Below, piece by piece: positions 1 to 7,949 of a stretch of DNA of 34,600 nucleotides. Within the stretch, counting starts at the first letter, position 1. The number at the start of each line of letters is the position of its first letter. The notes under the pieces are model-generated. The model saw nothing but the letters and a program-made list of their open reading frames with translations, did no database searches and was not told the origin of the DNA. This stretch comes from Candidatus Synechococcus spongiarum SP3 (lineage in GTDB: Bacteria > Cyanobacteriota > Cyanobacteriia > PCC-6307 > Cyanobiaceae), in NCBI GenBank assembly GCA_001007665.1, contig JXQG01000017.1, positions 1 to 34,600 of the forward strand, in the 5' to 3' direction. The position numbers were made by a program, and so were the translations under genes.

Positions 1-1025
1 CCTCCTTCTCTAAAGGTTGAAACACCCCTACACCCACCTCTCAAACCCTTTTTGTCCACAGGACCTGGGGGAGCGTCCTGGCCACGACCAGGGCATGGAA
101 GGACTTCACGACGAACAGCGACCTGGTCGCACCCGCACCCATGATGACCAGCGGGTGGCGGAGGTGCTCAACACGGCATTGCAGAGCCCACCGCCCCATG
201 CCACCCATGGGAGCGTCGTGCCCTGGCCTGGCACACCGGCATCTGGTAGCCCACCGTTCACCGATGGTTCCAGTTGTTCAACTTGCAACCCCATCGCCAC
301 CGCCATTTCAAAATTTCCAACGATCCCGACTTTGTGGATAAGGTGCAGGACATTGCAGGGCTGTACCTGAGTCCACCGGATCATGTCGTCGTGCTCTGTC
401 TAGACGAGAAGATGCAAGTCCAGGCTCTGGAGAAAACCCAACCAACGCTGCCGTTGGAGCTGGGCAGTGTGGAAGGTGTGACCCCTGACTACATTCATAA
501 CGGCACCACAACGTTGTTTGCTGCCTTGGATGTAGCCACGGGCAAAGTGTTGGCCCAGTGCCAGAGTCGCCACCGTCACCAGGAGTTTTTCTCCTTCCTC
601 CAACAGATTGACGGGACTGTGCCGCACCACCTGGATACCCATCTGATCATTGATAACTATTGCACCCATAAACCCAGCAAGGTGAAGGAGTGACTGGCGC
701 AGCGGTCCCGGTTTCATCTGCATTTCACCCTCACCTATGTCTCATGGATTCATCAGGTGGAACGCTTCTTCGGCATCATTACCCAGAAAGCGATCCGACG
801 CGGATCGCTCCCCAGCGTTGGAGAACGCACTCACAAAATCAACGACTTTGTGGAGCCCTGCAACACCCAAGCCCGTCCCTTTGTCTGGGTGGCGATCGCC
901 GAATCCACCCTGGCCAAGATCCAACGTCTTTGTAAAGCCATCTCCAGGACGAGACACCAGGTCCTGTGGACAAATGGGATTGCCATGGAGGCTGGAGTGT
1001 GTTTCAGCCTTGAGGGATGGAGGTT
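1..1025 (+). mobile_element. Degenerate IS630-family insertion sequence with inverted terminal repeats
   Basis: TTTGTCCACAGGACCT... at 51-81 is matched in inverted orientation at 944-974 (CCAGGACGAGACACCAGGTCCTGTGGACAAA). Weaker inverted similarity continues outward to 1 and about 1022. It encloses an IS630-like transposase reading. The left boundary may lie outside the window. Confidence 0.75.
92..969 (+). pseudogene. IS630-family transposase, inactivated (frameshift near 205-215, in-frame TAG at 247, in-frame TGA at 691)
   Basis: Frame 2 reads GLHDEQRPGRTRTHDDQRVAEVLNTALQSPPPHATH. Frame 1 continues RALAWHTGIW*PTVHRWFQLFNLQPHRHRHFKISNDPDFVDKVQDIAGLYLSPPDHVVVLCLDEKMQVQALEKTQP...IIDNYCTHKPSKVKE*LAQRSRFHLHFTLTYVSWIHQVERFFGIITQKAIRRGS. 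Typical IS630 DDE blocks (CLDEK, IDNYCTHK, WIHQVERFFGIIT). The N-terminal HTH region is missing. Confidence 0.88.
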
Positions 1026-1027
1026 GC

Positions 1028-1400
1028 CATGAGCGCGCACCGCTTTGTGATCACGGATCGACGGTTGTTCAATGCCCTCAGTGGCGATCTCGATCTGGAG
1101 TACGCGCTCATCGACGGCGCCATTGTCCCGGTTCATCAGAAAGCTGCCGAGGCAAGAAGGGGATTCAACACCAGTAGATTGGCCGTTCCCGTGGCGGGCT
1201 GGCAAGGAAGATCGTGGCGCTGGTGGACCCCCTGGGCAATCTGGCGCGCTCCCTCCTGCTACCAGGCCAGAGGCACGAGAGCAAAGGGGTAACGCCACAG
1301 CGGTCGTCCTGCCCAAAGCGAACCGCAAAGTGCGCCGCCCCTACGACAGGCAAGACTGCAGGACCTAGAAGGGCTGGCCCCCTGGTTCCGGCAGGTGGCA
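1028..1400 (+). pseudogene. IS5-family transposase fragment, frameshifted near 1200
   Basis: Frame 3 reads LFNALSGDLDLEYALIDGAIVPVHQKAAEARRGFNTS. Frame 2 continues KIVALVDPLGNLARSLLLPGQRHESKGVTP. This resembles the IS5-family central block (DGTIVxVHQ..GAKGG, ALVDALGNLxRFxLLPGQ). Confidence 0.75.
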
Positions 1401-1655
1401 GCAATTAAAGCCGTCGCGGCAGACTTTGCCATGGTCCATGGCCCAATTGATGAGCACCACGCGGTTCCTGGTGCCGGTCTTGGTGAAGATATTGCTCACG
1501 TGGTTGTCCACAGTGCGCTTGCTGATGGAGAGCACCTGGGCAATTTCCTGGTTGGTCAGCCCCCGGGCCAGCTGCTCAATGATTTCGATCTCTCGCTCCG
1601 AGAGGCCGGCACCAACATCCCGAGGAAGCGCCACTGGGTTCCCATAATCTGACAC
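1365..1655 (-). CDS. pedR: Short LuxR-type HTH regulator, PedR-like
   Basis: Translation from GTG at 1655: VSDYGNPVALPRDVGAGLSEREIEIIEQLARGLTNQEIAQVLSISKRTVDNHVSNIFTKTGTRNRVVLINWAMDHGKVCRDGFNCCHLPE. LuxR HTH without a receiver domain and a C-terminal Cys cluster, as in cyanobacterial PedR. The longer ORF to 1997 is antisense to metF. Confidence 0.8.
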   Translation of the reverse strand: MSDYGNPVALPRDVGAGLSEREIEIIEQLARGLTNQEIAQVLSISKRTVDNHVSNIFTKTGTRNRVVLINWAMDHGKVCRDGFNCCHLPEPGGQPF

Positions 1656-1697
1656 CAGCTTAGGCGGTACATCCTTTTGGCTGGGCAAAATGGGGTG

Positions 1698-2654
1698 ATG
1701 AAATCCCAGGTCAGTTCCTCGGCCTTCCAACAGGCCCTTGCCAGCGGTCAACCTGTCATGACCGCCGAGATCAGCCCGCCTCGTGGGGGATCCGTGCAGC
1801 ATGTGCTGGCCACGGCAGACCAGTTGCGGGGCCGTGTTCATGCCCTGAACGTGACCGATGGCAGTCGGGCCGTCATGGGCATGAGCAGTGTGGCGGTCTG
1901 TCGCCTGTTGCTGGAGCGCAACCTGGAGCCGGTGCTGCAGGTGGGTTGCCGCGATCGCAACCGCATTGCCCTGCAGGCGGACCTGCTGGGGGCCCATGCT
2001 CTGGGCTTGCGCAATGTGCTCTGCCTCACGGGTGATCCCGTCAAAGCTGGAGATCAGCCCAGGGCGCGACCTGTCTTCGACTATGAAGCCGTGCGACTGT
2101 TGCGGGATGTGAAGAACCTGAACCGGGGCCTGGATGCTTTGGGCCGACCCCTCCCTGACGGACCCACCGCCCTGTTCCCCGGATGTGCGGCTGATCCCCA
2201 GTCGCCGAGCTGGAGTGGCCTCAAGAGCCGTCTACAGCGCAAAAAGGAGGCTGGGGCCCGGTTTATTCAAACCCAGATGATCACGGACCTGGCCGCCCTG
2301 CGCCGCTTTTGTCGGGAGTTGGCCGCCCCCCTCGGTCTTCCCGTGCTGGCGGGGGTGTTTCTGCTGAAGTCCGGCAAGAACGCCCGTTTTATCAACCGGA
2401 TGGTGCCGGGAGCATCCATCCCGGATGCAGCCATTGCGCGGCTGGACGGGGCCAGGACGCCATGGGCGGAAGGACTGCGGATGGCTGCCGAACAGGTGGC
2501 CGCCGTCCTGGAGATTACCCAGGGTGTCCATATCATGGCCATCAAGGCCGAGTCCGCGATTCCGCAAATCCTGGATCTGGCTGGTGTGCCGCCCCTTGCA
2601 CCACCGGTTGTGGGCGGCGTGGACCTTAGAGCGCTGGCGGCGGAACCATGTTGA
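1698..2654 (+). CDS. metF: Methylenetetrahydrofolate reductase
   Basis: MKSQVSSSAFQQALASGQPVMTAEISPPRGGSVQHVLATADQLRGRVHALNVTDGSRAVMGMSS...GARFIQTQMITD; MTHFR-like TIM barrel protein. Confidence 0.88.
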   Translation: MKSQVSSSAFQQALASGQPVMTAEISPPRGGSVQHVLATADQLRGRVHALNVTDGSRAVMGMSSVAVCRLLLERNLEPVLQVGCRDRNRIALQADLLGAHALGLRNVLCLTGDPVKAGDQPRARPVFDYEAVRLLRDVKNLNRGLDALGRPLPDGPTALFPGCAADPQSPSWSGLKSRLQRKKEAGARFIQTQMITDLAALRRFCRELAAPLGLPVLAGVFLLKSGKNARFINRMVPGASIPDAAIARLDGARTPWAEGLRMAAEQVAAVLEITQGVHIMAIKAESAIPQILDLAGVPPLAPPVVGGVDLRALAAEPC

Positions 2655-3813
2655 GCTCCGCCCCCAGCAGGGCCGCCATGGCCTTTTGTTCAGGGGAGGG
2701 CTCCACCAGGTCCTTGCGGCGAGCGTCGGTGATGAGCCAATCCAGGGACGCTTCCTGCACGTCAATATGGGCACCGTTCTTCTCCACGCAATAGCGGCCA
2801 AACACCAGCTTGTCAACAAGGGCCACGTTGGGGCCAATGCGGGAGTGGTGGAAGATGATGGAATTGTTGATGGCGGCGCCGCTACAGATGTGGCAGTTGG
2901 GTCCAATCATGGTGGGTCCAATCAGCCGCGCCCCTGGTTCAATGTGGCTCATTCCCCCCACAAAGACTGGCCCCTCCACCGTGATGCTGTCCCAGTCAGC
3001 CGCCACGTTCAGGCCGGCATGAAGGCCGGGACGCACCTGACGACCGGGAATGGGGACTTGGCGCACCTTCCCCTGGAGAACACCGCGGATCGCCTGCCAG
3101 TAATCGGGCACCTTGCCAATGTCCACCCACTCAAAATCCATGGACAGGGCATAGAAGGGCGCCCCATCGGCCACCAGTTTCGGGAAGAGGTCGGCGCCAA
3201 TGTCATAGTGAACATTGCTGGGGATATGATCAAAGATCTTGGGGTCAAAGATGTAAATGCCTGTGTTAATGGCGTTGCTGAGGGCCTGATCCCGCGGTGG
3301 CTTCTCTTGAAACACCTGAACGCGACCGTCCTCGTCGCTCACCACAACCCCATATCCCTCCACCCGATCCCAGGGGACGGACTTGGTGACCACGGAAGCC
3401 AGTGCCCCGCAAGCGCGATGGCGATGGACGGCTTGGCTCAGGTCCAGGTCAATCAGAGCATCCCCACACAGCACCACAAAGGTGTCATCAAAGAAGGGCT
3501 GGAAGTTTTGCACCTTCTTCATGCCCCCGGCAGAGCCCAGTGCTGCACCGATGAGCTGACCATCTTCGATATAACCTTCAAAGGAGTAGGCAAGTTGTAC
3601 ACCAAAGCGCTGGCCGTCACGGAAATACCCTTCGATCTGTTCCGCCAAGTGGGAGACGTTCACCATGATTTCCGTAAAGCCGTGCTCTTTGAGCAGCTCC
3701 ACCAGAAATTCCATCACCGGCTTTTGCAGGATGGGAATCATGGGCTTGGGGATCGTATGGGTAATGGGCTGGACACGGGTTCCCTTGCCAGCGGCAAGAA
3801 TCATCGCCTTCAT
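2626..3813 (-). CDS. NDP-sugar pyrophosphorylase / mannose-1-phosphate guanylyltransferase-like nucleotidyltransferase
   Basis: MKAMILAAGKGTRVQPITHTIPKPMIPILQKPVMEFLVELLKEHGF...; nucleotidyltransferase signature (AAGKGTR) plus C-terminal left-handed beta-helix-like repeats. Confidence 0.9.
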   Translation of the reverse strand: MKAMILAAGKGTRVQPITHTIPKPMIPILQKPVMEFLVELLKEHGFTEIMVNVSHLAEQIEGYFRDGQRFGVQLAYSFEGYIEDGQLIGAALGSAGGMKKVQNFQPFFDDTFVVLCGDALIDLDLSQAVHRHRACGALASVVTKSVPWDRVEGYGVVVSDEDGRVQVFQEKPPRDQALSNAINTGIYIFDPKIFDHIPSNVHYDIGADLFPKLVADGAPFYALSMDFEWVDIGKVPDYWQAIRGVLQGKVRQVPIPGRQVRPGLHAGLNVAADWDSITVEGPVFVGGMSHIEPGARLIGPTMIGPNCHICSGAAINNSIIFHHSRIGPNVALVDKLVFGRYCVEKNGAHIDVQEASLDWLITDARRKDLVEPSPEQKAMAALLGAELNMVPPPAL

Positions 3814-4729
3814 GAGCGACCTTGTCTTGAGAGCCTTGAATGTATACCAAGCCCGCCTGGGCTGCGCGTGGTGGCGCCATCCGTAGAGACACCACGCGTC
3901 CAGGGACCGCCTCCACCGCCTGCCTGGCCTGGGCGCGTGGCAGAACCTGAACAGTGAGGGGACCATATAGACCCTGCTCCTGATGGAGATCCACCCTGCC
4001 CTGGCTACAGAGGAACAGCAACGCCCAGAACACGCCGACCCGATCCCGGTCCAGATCTTCCGGCGCCGCCTGGGCCCAGGCGCAGACCAACCCCTCGAAG
4101 GTGCCACCTCCATCCGCCCAATGGTCCAAGAAGCGATCCAGTGCGGCCGTAGTCTCCGGCAGCTTCTCCCGATGGGCCAGGGCCGCCACCTGGGCCATGG
4201 CGTGACGTCGGCTGAAGGCCCTGGGACGGCTCCGGCTTCTGCTGGTGGCGTCCTGCTGCTCCAGTTGGGTGGCCGTGGCCTCAAGGCTCCGGATCAACTC
4301 TCCCAAGGTCACCGGTCGTTGCAGGGGTGGAGCCGCCACAAGACGCCGCCTCAGGTGATCCTCGGCATGCAGGGGCAATCTCGGCATCGGCTCCGATTCA
4401 TCAGCAGCTTCCAGATCGCTCCCGTCCTCAAAGACGTCCTCCTCGTCCCCGTTGGCCTCCAGAGGCAGGACGTGCTGCTCCAGAATCCTGGCCTTCAGCG
4501 CCACCAGAACGGAGGCCGCCAAAAAAGCCTCGCTGCTCTCCGCCAGGTCCTGTTCATAACTGCCACCGTGACCACTGGCCAGCCTGGGTAGGGCCATGCG
4601 CACCTGAAGCTGGTCGAGAAAGCCATCCACAACGGCGATCACATCCACGTCCCACGGGTCCAGGTCGCCCCGCTCGGCAGCCTCCTGGAGAAGGCGAATG
4701 GCCAATCTGCTGCCGTCGATGGTGCCCAA
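3617..4729 (-). CDS. scpA: Segregation and condensation protein A, with an unusually long C-terminal extension overlapping the next gene
   Basis: MGTIDGSRLAIRLLQEAAERGDLDPWDVDVIAVVDGFLDQL...LAESSEAFLAASVLVALKARIL...VFWALLFLCSQGRVDLHQEQGLYGPLTV; ScpA/kleisin pattern. The family-like region ends near 3965 but the ORF runs to 3617. Confidence 0.8.
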   Translation of the reverse strand: MGTIDGSRLAIRLLQEAAERGDLDPWDVDVIAVVDGFLDQLQVRMALPRLASGHGGSYEQDLAESSEAFLAASVLVALKARILEQHVLPLEANGDEEDVFEDGSDLEAADESEPMPRLPLHAEDHLRRRLVAAPPLQRPVTLGELIRSLEATATQLEQQDATSRSRSRPRAFSRRHAMAQVAALAHREKLPETTAALDRFLDHWADGGGTFEGLVCAWAQAAPEDLDRDRVGVFWALLFLCSQGRVDLHQEQGLYGPLTVQVLPRAQARQAVEAVPGRVVSLRMAPPRAAQAGLVYIQGSQDKVAHEGDDSCRWQGNPCPAHYPYDPQAHDSHPAKAGDGISGGAAQRARLYGNHGERLPLGGTDRRVFP

Positions 4730-4772
4730 GCGTCAACCCCCTGGCCCCTGTAGCCACAGCGGCCTTGCTGGC

Positions 4773-6401
4773 TTAATGGTAATCTTGCCCTGCCCTGACA
4801 GCCAGTGGGGACAAGGAAGGAATCCCGCCCGGCAGGACGGCCGTGGCCAGGGCCGGTGGAACCCGACTCGGGGGAATCTCTGTGGATGCCACCAGAGCAC
4901 TGCGGTTTTGCTGGACCAGGGCTTCAATGCTGGCGCGGTAGGTCTCCGTGGTGAGGCGTGGATAGAGACCGATGCTGACGATGGGCACCAGGAGACAGGA
5001 AATGATATAGACCTCACGGGGCTCCGCATCCCGGAGACGGTTGTGTTCCAGGAGGCTCTGGTTTTCCTGGCCGAAGAAAATCTCCCGCAGCATGGACAGG
5101 AGGTAGATGGGCGTCAGGATCACCCCCACCGCCGCCATGGACACGATCACCACCCGGAAGACCAGGCTGTAGGCATCACTGGTGGCAAATCCCACAAACA
5201 CCATCAACTCCGCCACGAAACCACTCATGCCGGGCAGAGCCAGGGAGGCGAGGGAGCAGGTGGTCCAGAGGGCGAACATCTTGCGCATCTGCTGGCCCAC
5301 GCCTCCCATTTCATCGAGCATCAGGGTGTGGGTGCGGTCATAGGTGGCCCCCACCAGGAAGAAGAGGCTGGCGCCGATGAGGCCGTGGCTGATCATCTGC
5401 AGCATGGCGCCGCTGGTGGCCAGCGGAGAAAAGCTGGCCACGCCAATGAGCACAAAGCCCATGTGGCTGATGGAGCTGTAGGCGATTTTGCGTTTCAGGT
5501 TGCGCTGCGCAAAGGAGGTCAACGCGGCATAAATGATGTTGACCACCCCCAGAACCACCAGCAGCGGCGCGAACTGGGCATGGGCCTCGGGCAGCATCTG
5601 GGCATTGAAGCGGAGCAGGGCATAGCCCCCCATCTTGAGGAGGATGCCGGCCAGGAGCATGTGAACCGGTGCGGTAGCTTCCCCGTGGGCATCCGGCAAC
5701 CAGGTATGGAGGGGCACAACGGGCAGCTTGACGCCAAAGGCAATGAAAAGACCGGAGTAGCAGAGCATCTGGAAAGCCAGTCCCAGGGGCTTCGCGGCAA
5801 GGTCTCCATAGGCAAAGCTGGGGGGACCGTCCCCCTGGAAGCCCATGGCCAGCCCCACCACCAGAATGAACAACGAACTGCCTGCGGTGTAGAGGATGAA
5901 CTTGGTGGCGGCGTACTGCCGTTTCTTGCCCCCCCAGATGGCCAGCAGCAGATAGACGGGAATCAGCTCCAACTCCCAGGCCAGGAAGAAGAGCAACATG
6001 TCCTGCACCGCAAACACCGCCACCTGGCCACCGCACATGGCCAGCATGAGCACGTGAAAGAGCCTCGGCTTGAAGGTGACGGGCCAGGCCGCCAGGATGG
6101 CCAGGCTGGTGATGAACGTGGTGAGCAGGATGAGGGGCATGGAGAGCCCGTCGGCGCCCACGGACCAACCCAGCCCCAGCTCCGGTAGCCAACGCACCTG
6201 CTCCACCAGTTGCAGACCGTCCACGGTGGGGTCGTAGCCATTGAGAAAACCCGCCACCGTGACGAGGAAGTCCGTCAGGGAGATGGCGAGGGCATACCAG
6301 CGGATGCGGGAGCCATCGCCGGGATCCGGGAGGAAGGGGATGAGGAGCGCCGCTGCGATGGGAAACAGGATGGCGACGCTCAGGTAGGGAAAGCTCTCCA
6401 C
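4773..6401 (-). CDS. ndhD: NAD(P)H-quinone oxidoreductase chain 4
   Basis: GTG start; [25 protein letters not shown]...[19 protein letters not shown]...[38 protein letters not shown]...[32 protein letters not shown]; NdhD signatures. Confidence 0.96.
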   Translation of the reverse strand: MESFPYLSVAILFPIAAALLIPFLPDPGDGSRIRWYALAISLTDFLVTVAGFLNGYDPTVDGLQLVEQVRWLPELGLGWSVGADGLSMPLILLTTFITSLAILAAWPVTFKPRLFHVLMLAMCGGQVAVFAVQDMLLFFLAWELELIPVYLLLAIWGGKKRQYAATKFILYTAGSSLFILVVGLAMGFQGDGPPSFAYGDLAAKPLGLAFQMLCYSGLFIAFGVKLPVVPLHTWLPDAHGEATAPVHMLLAGILLKMGGYALLRFNAQMLPEAHAQFAPLLVVLGVVNIIYAALTSFAQRNLKRKIAYSSISHMGFVLIGVASFSPLATSGAMLQMISHGLIGASLFFLVGATYDRTHTLMLDEMGGVGQQMRKMFALWTTCSLASLALPGMSGFVAELMVFVGFATSDAYSLVFRVVIVSMAAVGVILTPIYLLSMLREIFFGQENQSLLEHNRLRDAEPREVYIISCLLVPIVSIGLYPRLTTETYRASIEALVQQNRSALVASTEIPPSRVPPALATAVLPGGIPSLSPLAVRAGQDYH

Positions 6402-6648
6402 TACGGCGGAACAGGGCTTGGCCTCTGCAGGTTAGGCAGTCCTCAGCCTGGTTGAACCGTCCGTCCGGGTTCCCGGACATTTGCGCCTTGTCTTCTCTCC
6501 TGACATTGCCCAATCTCACCACCCATTGCGCCACTGCACCGGGTGCTCATCGCCTTGCCGCCAAGGCGAGCGTAAATGATTATTGAATTTTCATTAAAAG
6601 AAATACATTTAGCTATCAAATGAACACGCACTCACTGTAAGTGCTGTA

Positions 6649-6685
6649 AAAGATCGGCTCAAATCTAAAATCTGAGCCGATCTTT
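6649..6685. terminator. Perfect 13-bp stem hairpin with A/T flanks; candidate bidirectional intrinsic terminator
   Basis: AAAGATCGGCTCA (6649-6661) / TGAGCCGATCTTT (6673-6685), 11-nt loop. Poly-A on the left and TTT on the right. Confidence 0.55.
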
Positions 6686-7091
6686 CGGCAACGATATAAA
6701 AAGCGCCCTTCCGTGCGTCGTGACTTGGATCTTCGGTCTTCCTATGCAAGCTGAACGATGCCAGCCGACAAGCTGTGGAAGTGGTGCTCAGCATGAGCGA
6801 GCAGAGTCGGAGCCTTCTGGTGCGTCGCACCAGTAAACTTCTAACGCTATGGATGAACAGTAGCTCTGCTACACAGGGAGACCTCGAAAAATCGGGCAAC
6901 CTCTCCTTATTGGATACCTTCTCCCCATGAGAAAGTCAGCCATGGCGAGGGTCTTCATGGGCCAGTAGGCGTTTCCGGTGGGTAGGACGTTGATTTTTTG
7001 AGATGCCCACAGGTAGAACGTACTTTGGATAGTGATACTGAGGCCTGCGATCAACGCCAACTGTAGAGGCCGACGGGATCCATTGCGCTGT

Positions 7092-7325
7092 TCATGCCAT
7101 GGCCACCTTAGCTTTGAAGGTGTTCCTGAGGCGGACCCTATCGTAGGCGATCCCACGGAGTAAGAAGACACCACCCACAGTCCTTCGTCCTCGGTGTTTC
7201 CATTGTCGCAAGCCGGCGGCCGGCTGGATCCAGCCAAATACCTTCTCAATCCCTCTTCGTGCATTGAGAGATTGTCGGTAGCCCGGATGGCGTGTCGTGC
7301 GCTGGTCAATGGCCGATCCTCCTAG
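7092..7325 (-). pseudogene. IS5-family transposase C-terminal fragment
   Basis: Minus-strand reading: AIDQRTTRHPGYRQSLNARRGIEKVFGWIQPAAGLRQWKHRGRRTVGGVFLLRGIAYDRVRLRNTFKAKVAMA*; matches the IS5-family C-terminal pattern (TTRHxGYxxSxxxRxxxExxFGWxK..GGLRxxxxRG...FxxxxxAYNLxRxRN). Confidence 0.8.
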
Positions 7326-7720
7326 TGTAGCATCCCGGAGATATATTTACAAAGGCGTTGGATCGTGGCCAGGATAGACTCGGCGGTGGTTATCCACAGG
7401 AAAGGACGGGCTCGGGCGTTGTCGTGTCCCACAAAGGCACTGATTTTGCAGGTGCGTTCTCCCACGTTGTGGAAAGAACCGCGTCGCATGGCTTTCTGGG
7501 TAATGATGCCAAACCAGCGTTCCACTTGACGGATTCATGAGGCATAGGTGGGAGTGAAATGCAGGTGGAACCTGGGCCGCTGCCTTAACCACTCCTTCAC
7601 CTTTCTGTAGTTGGAGAGAAATTTCTGATGTGGGAATTGTCGGAGATCTTGCAGTGGCGGTGGCGATGGGGTTGCAGGTGAAACAAAATGAACGGGACGT
7701 TGAAGCGCTGCTCAATGCCC
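7326..7720 (-). pseudogene. Second IS630-family transposase remnant with large internal deletion
   Basis: Minus-strand readings: LQPHRHRHCKIS...NYRKVKEWLRQRPRFHLHFTPTYAS*IRQVERWFGIITQKAMRRGSFHNVGERTCKISAFVGHDNARARPFLWITTAESILATIQRLCKYISGML. Homologous to the 92-969 copy but missing the DEK-to-IDN core. Confidence 0.85.
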
Positions 7721-7749
7721 ATGACCGGTCTCTCGAAGCTGTTGGTCGA

Positions 7750-7932
7750 TCACGGGGCGCCCACGGGCGTGTTGATTGCAGCCTCACCATACTGTGCTGA
7801 ACCAACCACCGACACCGGCGCCGGCGTCAGGCCGGAGCGATGATCCAGAACGAGCACCAACGCCAGGTAGAGCACCGCCAGGGCAATGGAGAAGATACCT
7901 GTGATCAGGGCCACCAACTTGGGACGATCCAT
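7750..7932 (-). CDS. Small putative membrane protein, 60 aa, C-terminus possibly chimeric at the IS junction
   Basis: MDRPKLVALITGIFSIALAVLYLALVLVLDHRSGLTPAPVSVVGSAQYGEAAINTPVGAP; single hydrophobic helix, directly downstream of the PLP decarboxylase on the same strand. Confidence 0.55.
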   Translation of the reverse strand: MDRPKLVALITGIFSIALAVLYLALVLVLDHRSGLTPAPVSVVGSAQYGEAAINTPVGAP

Positions 7933-7949
7933 GGCTGAACGGGAACGGC

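Noticed and set aside
106-384. Minus-strand ORFs (106-384, 308-511, 400-723, 831-1328) over the IS region
   Set aside because: Antisense to recognisable IS630/IS5 transposase readings; no independent coding features.
2425-3957. 510-aa plus-strand ORF
   Set aside because: Antisense shadow of the nucleotidyltransferase; typical of GC-rich genomes and contains no recognisable domain.
4698-6188. 496-aa His/Gly/Gln-rich plus-strand ORF
   Set aside because: Antisense shadow of ndhD; composition reflects the reverse complement of a hydrophobic membrane protein.
6609-6899. 96-aa minus-strand ORF in the orphan region
   Set aside because: No recognisable domain, crosses the strong hairpin at 6649-6685, and has no convincing start; more likely non-coding.
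691-7537. Possible UGA recoding (Trp or selenocysteine) in the IS630 transposases
   Set aside because: The UGA positions differ between copies and each copy has TGG where the other has TGA; other lesions are present, so this is pseudogene decay.
1365-7720. Composite transposon made of two IS units carrying pedR-ndhD
   Set aside because: The cargo is core housekeeping genes, the copies are dead, the right copy has no visible terminal repeats, and no target duplication was found. Rearrangement at IS debris is a simpler reading.
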